Translations under genes and position numbers: made by a program
Notes under the pieces: model-generated
The model's database searches: none
What the model saw: the letters and a program-made list of their open reading frames with translations, nothing else
Told to the model about the DNA's origin: nothing
Shown: positions 6,460-8,475 of the stretch, one piece after another
How the letters are laid out: every line of letters begins with the position of its first letter
How positions within the stretch are numbered: position 1 is the stretch's first letter
Origin: a candidate division Zixibacteria bacterium 4484_93
Lineage (GTDB): Bacteria; UBP14; UBA6098; 4484-93
Direction of reading: 5' to 3'
Assembly (NCBI GenBank): GCA_002085385.1
Contig: NATO01000048.1
Coordinates: 1 to 8,475, forward strand
Length of the DNA stretch: 8,475 nt

Positions 6460-7197
6460 ATGAAGTCAGAGGAGAGAGAACTCTGGAAGAAGTTCAAGTT
6501 GGAGAATAGCAGGGAGGCGCTGGAAAGCCTCTTCGAGAGGTATATCTACCTCGTAAAATCTGGTGTTGACAGAATATATAAAAAGTTCTCGAATTCTGTC
6601 GATAAAGAAGATTTGAGGAGTGTAGCAATGATTGGTCTGCTTGAGGCGATGAGGAAATTTGACCCGGAGTTCGGCACGGAGTTCTCTACATTTGCCTATC
6701 CGAGGATAAATGGTGCGATGATTGACGAGCTGCGCAGGCTCGACATTCTGCCACGCGGGGTACGCACCCTCGGAAAGAGAATTCATGATATCCAGAATAT
6801 GCGGGATGAGAATATGACCCCTAATGACATAGCTTACAGGCTCAACATCTCCGCAGAGGATTACAGTCGGATACTCTCGTCTTATCGTGCCGGTATCCTT
6901 ATGAGGTTGACCGACCCTGTCGGTGGTGATGATAGCCTCTCGCTCGGTGATATTATCCCTGCTGAGAACGCTGACCAGTCGAGGATGCTCGACAAGAAGG
7001 AGCAGATGCGCCTCCTCAGAAAGGCGATTGAGCATCTCCCCGGTAAGGAAAAGCTGGTCGTCTCACTCTATTACTTCGAGGAAATGGCACTTAAGAACAT
7101 CGGACAGATATTGTCTGTCTCGGAATCGAGGGTCTCACAGATACACTCGAGAGCTATAAAGGATTTGAGGGAAATCTTGAGAAGATATTATCTTTAG
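6460..7197 (+). CDS. RNA polymerase sigma factor, FliA/WhiG (sigma-28) family
   Basis: From the ATG at 6460 the product is 245 residues, the normal size for the FliA/WhiG group. Region 2 covers about residues 20-95 and includes KEDLRSVAMIGLLEAMRKFD (49-68) and FSTFAYPRINGAMIDELRRL (75-94), which bind core polymerase and the -10 element. Region 3 follows, with GVRTLGKRIHDIQ, and region 4 (about 185-245) has a helix-turn-helix for the -35 element (IGQILSVSESRVSQIHSRAI). The family usually has a Trp after DELR (DW.PRS); here it is DILPRGVR, a variant in the -10 contact area. In other bacteria this family drives flagellar, chemotaxis, sporulation or stress genes. No flagellar gene or FlgM-type anti-sigma is visible here, so the regulon cannot be told. 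A GAF-domain protein with a kinase-like dimerisation segment follows after 30 bases and may be a regulatory partner. The family is sure; the role is not. Confidence 0.93.
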   Translation: MKSEERELWKKFKLENSREALESLFERYIYLVKSGVDRIYKKFSNSVDKEDLRSVAMIGLLEAMRKFDPEFGTEFSTFAYPRINGAMIDELRRLDILPRGVRTLGKRIHDIQNMRDENMTPNDIAYRLNISAEDYSRILSSYRAGILMRLTDPVGGDDSLSLGDIIPAENADQSRMLDKKEQMRLLRKAIEHLPGKEKLVVSLYYFEEMALKNIGQILSVSESRVSQIHSRAIKDLREILRRYYL

Positions 7198-7227
7198 TTT
7201 ATAAACCTTATTGAAGAGGAGGGAAGT

Positions 7228-8049
7228 ATGGAAAAGGAAAGCACTGTTTTGTTACTCAATCTCGTTGGTAAGTTCTTTGCTAACTCCTCTGATATATCCA
7301 AGGGGGCGAAGGTAATATTCCAGATTTTGAGAGAGCTGGTGGACTATGACTACGCCACAATATTCTATTATGATAAGGAAACAGATAGCCTAAAGCATCT
7401 TGCTTATGAGGGGCAGTATATCAACCTCGTCGATAATGTCTCATTTGAGTCAGGTGATGGTATAGCAGGATGGGTGGCACAGAAGAACCATCCGATACTG
7501 CTGTCGAGTATCAAGCGAACGAAGAACAGGGAGGTTCATTCTCTTCACTCATTTATGTCTATTCCACTCAGGCTGAATGGCAAGCTCGTCGGTGTGCTCA
7601 ACATCGGGCACACAAAACCTAATGCACTCACCGTCAGAGACCTTGACACGGTGAACAATGTGATGGAGAGTATATCGGGGCTTTTGATGAGGATGTGTAA
7701 TCGGGCAACTCTCGAGAAGAAGGTTAAGAGGCTCGAGATACTCAACGGCTTTCTCAAGGAAAATCAGGAAGATATTCTTAGGAGGAGCAGAGGAAAACTG
7801 TATCAGGCGATAGGTAATCTTGTCGCAAATAATATCTCCGACCCACTCACCCTTATAGTTGGGAACGCCGAGTTCCTGATGAAGAGGCTGCCCGATAAGG
7901 ATGAAGACGCGAAGAATAGACTTGCGAGTATCATCGAAGCGGGCGATAAAATAGTCGAGCTGACCGAAAGTCTGAGGAACAGACCATCGAAACTGTTAAA
8001 TTTCTACTCAAAAGATGTAAAGAATAGAGGACAACGGTCGATAAATTAA
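7228..8049 (+). CDS. GAF-domain protein with degenerate histidine-kinase dimerisation segment
   Basis: This 273-residue soluble protein has two recognisable parts. Residues about 20-155 form a GAF sensor domain, with SGDGIAGWVA at 75-84 and IPLRLNGKLVGVLNIG at 112-127; GAF domains bind small ligands such as nucleotides, haem or phenolics. A coiled coil (about 158-190) leads into a HisKA-like helical pair, with AIGNLVANNISDPLTLIVGN (194-213) and EFLMKRL. In true kinases this reads A-H-E-I-N-N-P-L. Here Asn201 stands where the phospho-accepting His should be, and Asn202 replaces the Glu. No ATPase (HATPase_c) domain follows; the gene simply stops after about 45 more residues. It thus cannot be a normal histidine kinase and probably works by dimerising or by binding a partner. 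AGGAGGG at 7217-7223 gives a strong ribosome site. The gene lies 30 bases after the sigma factor and before a terminator, so it may tune that factor's activity; this is inference. Confidence 0.85.
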   Translation: MEKESTVLLLNLVGKFFANSSDISKGAKVIFQILRELVDYDYATIFYYDKETDSLKHLAYEGQYINLVDNVSFESGDGIAGWVAQKNHPILLSSIKRTKNREVHSLHSFMSIPLRLNGKLVGVLNIGHTKPNALTVRDLDTVNNVMESISGLLMRMCNRATLEKKVKRLEILNGFLKENQEDILRRSRGKLYQAIGNLVANNISDPLTLIVGNAEFLMKRLPDKDEDAKNRLASIIEAGDKIVELTESLRNRPSKLLNFYSKDVKNRGQRSIN

Positions 8050-8067
8050 ATTGTCCTCCCCAGGACA
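8028..8067 (+). repeat. Three-part inverted repeat with two mutually exclusive hairpins
   Basis: AGGACAA (8028-8034) is complementary to TTGTCCT (8051-8057). The inner part of the latter (TGTCCT, 8052-8057) also pairs perfectly with AGGACA (8062-8067) across a CCCC loop. Only one hairpin can form at a time. The element spans the stop codon of the GAF-domain gene and lies just before the terminator. The second, compact hairpin is likely to win in RNA; a function is unproven. Confidence 0.45.
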
Positions 8068-8081
8068 CCCAAACCCAGCCG

Positions 8082-8115
8082 GAGGCGACAGTCGCGGGGA
8101 TTGTCGCCTCTTTTT
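8082..8115 (+). terminator. Intrinsic (Rho-independent) terminator of the sigma/GAF unit
   Basis: GAGGCGACA (8082-8090) and TGTCGCCTC (8102-8110) form a perfect 9-base GC-rich stem with an 11-base loop, followed directly by TTTTT at 8111-8115. The U-run is on the + strand, so it ends the sigma/GAF transcript. The same stem lies just behind the stop of the convergent NYN gene, but no T-run follows it in that direction, so it would be weaker there. Confidence 0.88.
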
Positions 8116-8475
8116 ATTCTCCCTTTATCTTTTTCGCCTCTGCCTTATGGACAAGCTCCTTGTATCTCCTCAAATCCATCGAATACCAGCAGGACAGAGC
8201 CACATCCTCGCCCTCCTCGGGCAAAAACGAGGCATGAATAACCTTCTTACCCCGTCTGCTTATGAACCTTATTGCCGGAATCAGGTCGGAGTCGTTTGAT
8301 AACACGACAGCAATATCGAAACTCCCCTGAACGCCATGCATCAAAAGGTCGGTCGACAGGGCAACATCCACACCTTTCTCTTCGCTCTTTTCTGTTCTCT
8401 CACCGCAGACCGGACAGACAAAGCTCCTCTGCTTTCTCTCCTTCAGAATTACATCGTATCCCGGAAAGCGGGGGA
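8114..8475 (-). CDS. NYN-domain protein (LabA/DUF88-like putative RNase), 5' truncated
   Basis: The minus-strand frame stays open from its stop at 8114-8116 to the right edge, giving about 119 codons; the GTG at 8371 is internal. The visible part begins with a basic stretch (FPGYDVILKERKQRSF) and a CPVCGER motif whose CxxC could hold zinc or be structural. The NYN core follows. KGVDVALSTDLL has the conserved Lys and Asp, and VVLSNDSDLIPAIRFISRRG has the acidic pair of the PIN-like active site, near the usual S-G-D-x-D. NYN proteins are PIN-fold, metal-dependent RNases or RNA-binding proteins; the first catalytic Asp (normally near the N-terminus) lies outside the window. The C-terminus is a charged helix (ELVHKAEAKKIKGE). 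The gene converges on the sigma/GAF unit, so the two are separate transcripts. The role could be RNA processing or, in some relatives, signalling, and is unknown here. Confidence 0.82.
   Translation of the reverse strand, partial: PRFPGYDVILKERKQRSFVCPVCGERTEKSEEKGVDVALSTDLLMHGVQGSFDIAVVLSNDSDLIPAIRFISRRGKKVIHASFLPEEGEDVALSCWYSMDLRRYKELVHKAEAKKIKGE

Noticed and set aside
6417..6509. Possible 30-residue leader peptide starting at ATG 6417 and overlapping the sigma gene
   Set aside because: No Shine-Dalgarno sequence, no attenuator-like codon run, and most of it overlaps the sigma gene in another frame.
8051..8299. Plus-strand open frame of 82 codons after the GAF-domain gene
   Set aside because: It runs across the terminator and is the shadow of the minus-strand NYN gene, which has real domain motifs.
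1..8475. CRISPR array, transposon, prophage, toxin-antitoxin or defence island
   Set aside because: No regular direct repeats, transposase or integrase motifs, tRNA, or known defence proteins were seen; the NYN protein alone does not show such a system.

Overview
The window reads as a stretch of a bacterial chromosome from an uncultured or little-studied, probably anaerobic lineage. The bacterial signs are a LonA-type protease, a DivIVA-domain protein, a sigma-28-like factor, Shine-Dalgarno sites and ATGA start/stop overlaps. The anaerobic hint is a Thi4 thiazole synthase of the sulfide-using, His-active-site type, a form known mainly from methanogens and anaerobic or microaerophilic bacteria. 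Heavy use of AGG, AGA and ATA codons alongside GC-rich codons would fit a candidate phylum, for example in the FCB/WOR-3 area, but this is a guess and needs a protein tree.

Region 1 (1-6291, all + strand) is one tightly packed gene train. In order it holds the tail of a HEAT-repeat protein, a DivIVA-domain coiled-coil protein, a trimeric-type purine nucleoside phosphorylase, an Hsp20 small heat-shock protein, the Lon protease, a Thi4-type thiazole synthase, a MIP18/DUF59 (SufT-like) protein and protein-L-isoaspartate methyltransferase. Six of the seven junctions are overlaps of 4, 8, 4, 4, 4 and 17 bases, and the only gap is 18 bases (before hsp20). Translational coupling and a single operon are therefore likely. 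The operon joins protein quality control (Hsp20, Lon, isoaspartate repair) with nucleoside salvage and with iron/sulfide-linked thiamin synthesis.

Region 2 (6292-6459) is an AT-rich intergenic stretch with a small dyad and a plausible sigma-70-type promoter. Region 3 (6460-8049, + strand) is a two-gene unit. It encodes a FliA/WhiG-like sigma factor and, 30 bases later, a GAF-domain protein whose C-terminus looks like a histidine-kinase dimerisation domain without the phospho-accepting His and without an ATPase domain. No flagellar gene is visible nearby, so this may be a stand-alone sigma factor with a dedicated sensor-like partner. This pair is the most unusual part of the window.

Region 4 (8050-8475) holds a strong intrinsic terminator for the sigma/GAF unit. 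The convergent 3' part of a minus-strand NYN-domain (LabA/DUF88-like) putative nuclease follows, with a CxxC motif, and runs off the right edge. No tRNA, rRNA, CRISPR array, transposon or prophage signature was seen. No clear new defence or mobile system is evident; most of the window is recognisable housekeeping.
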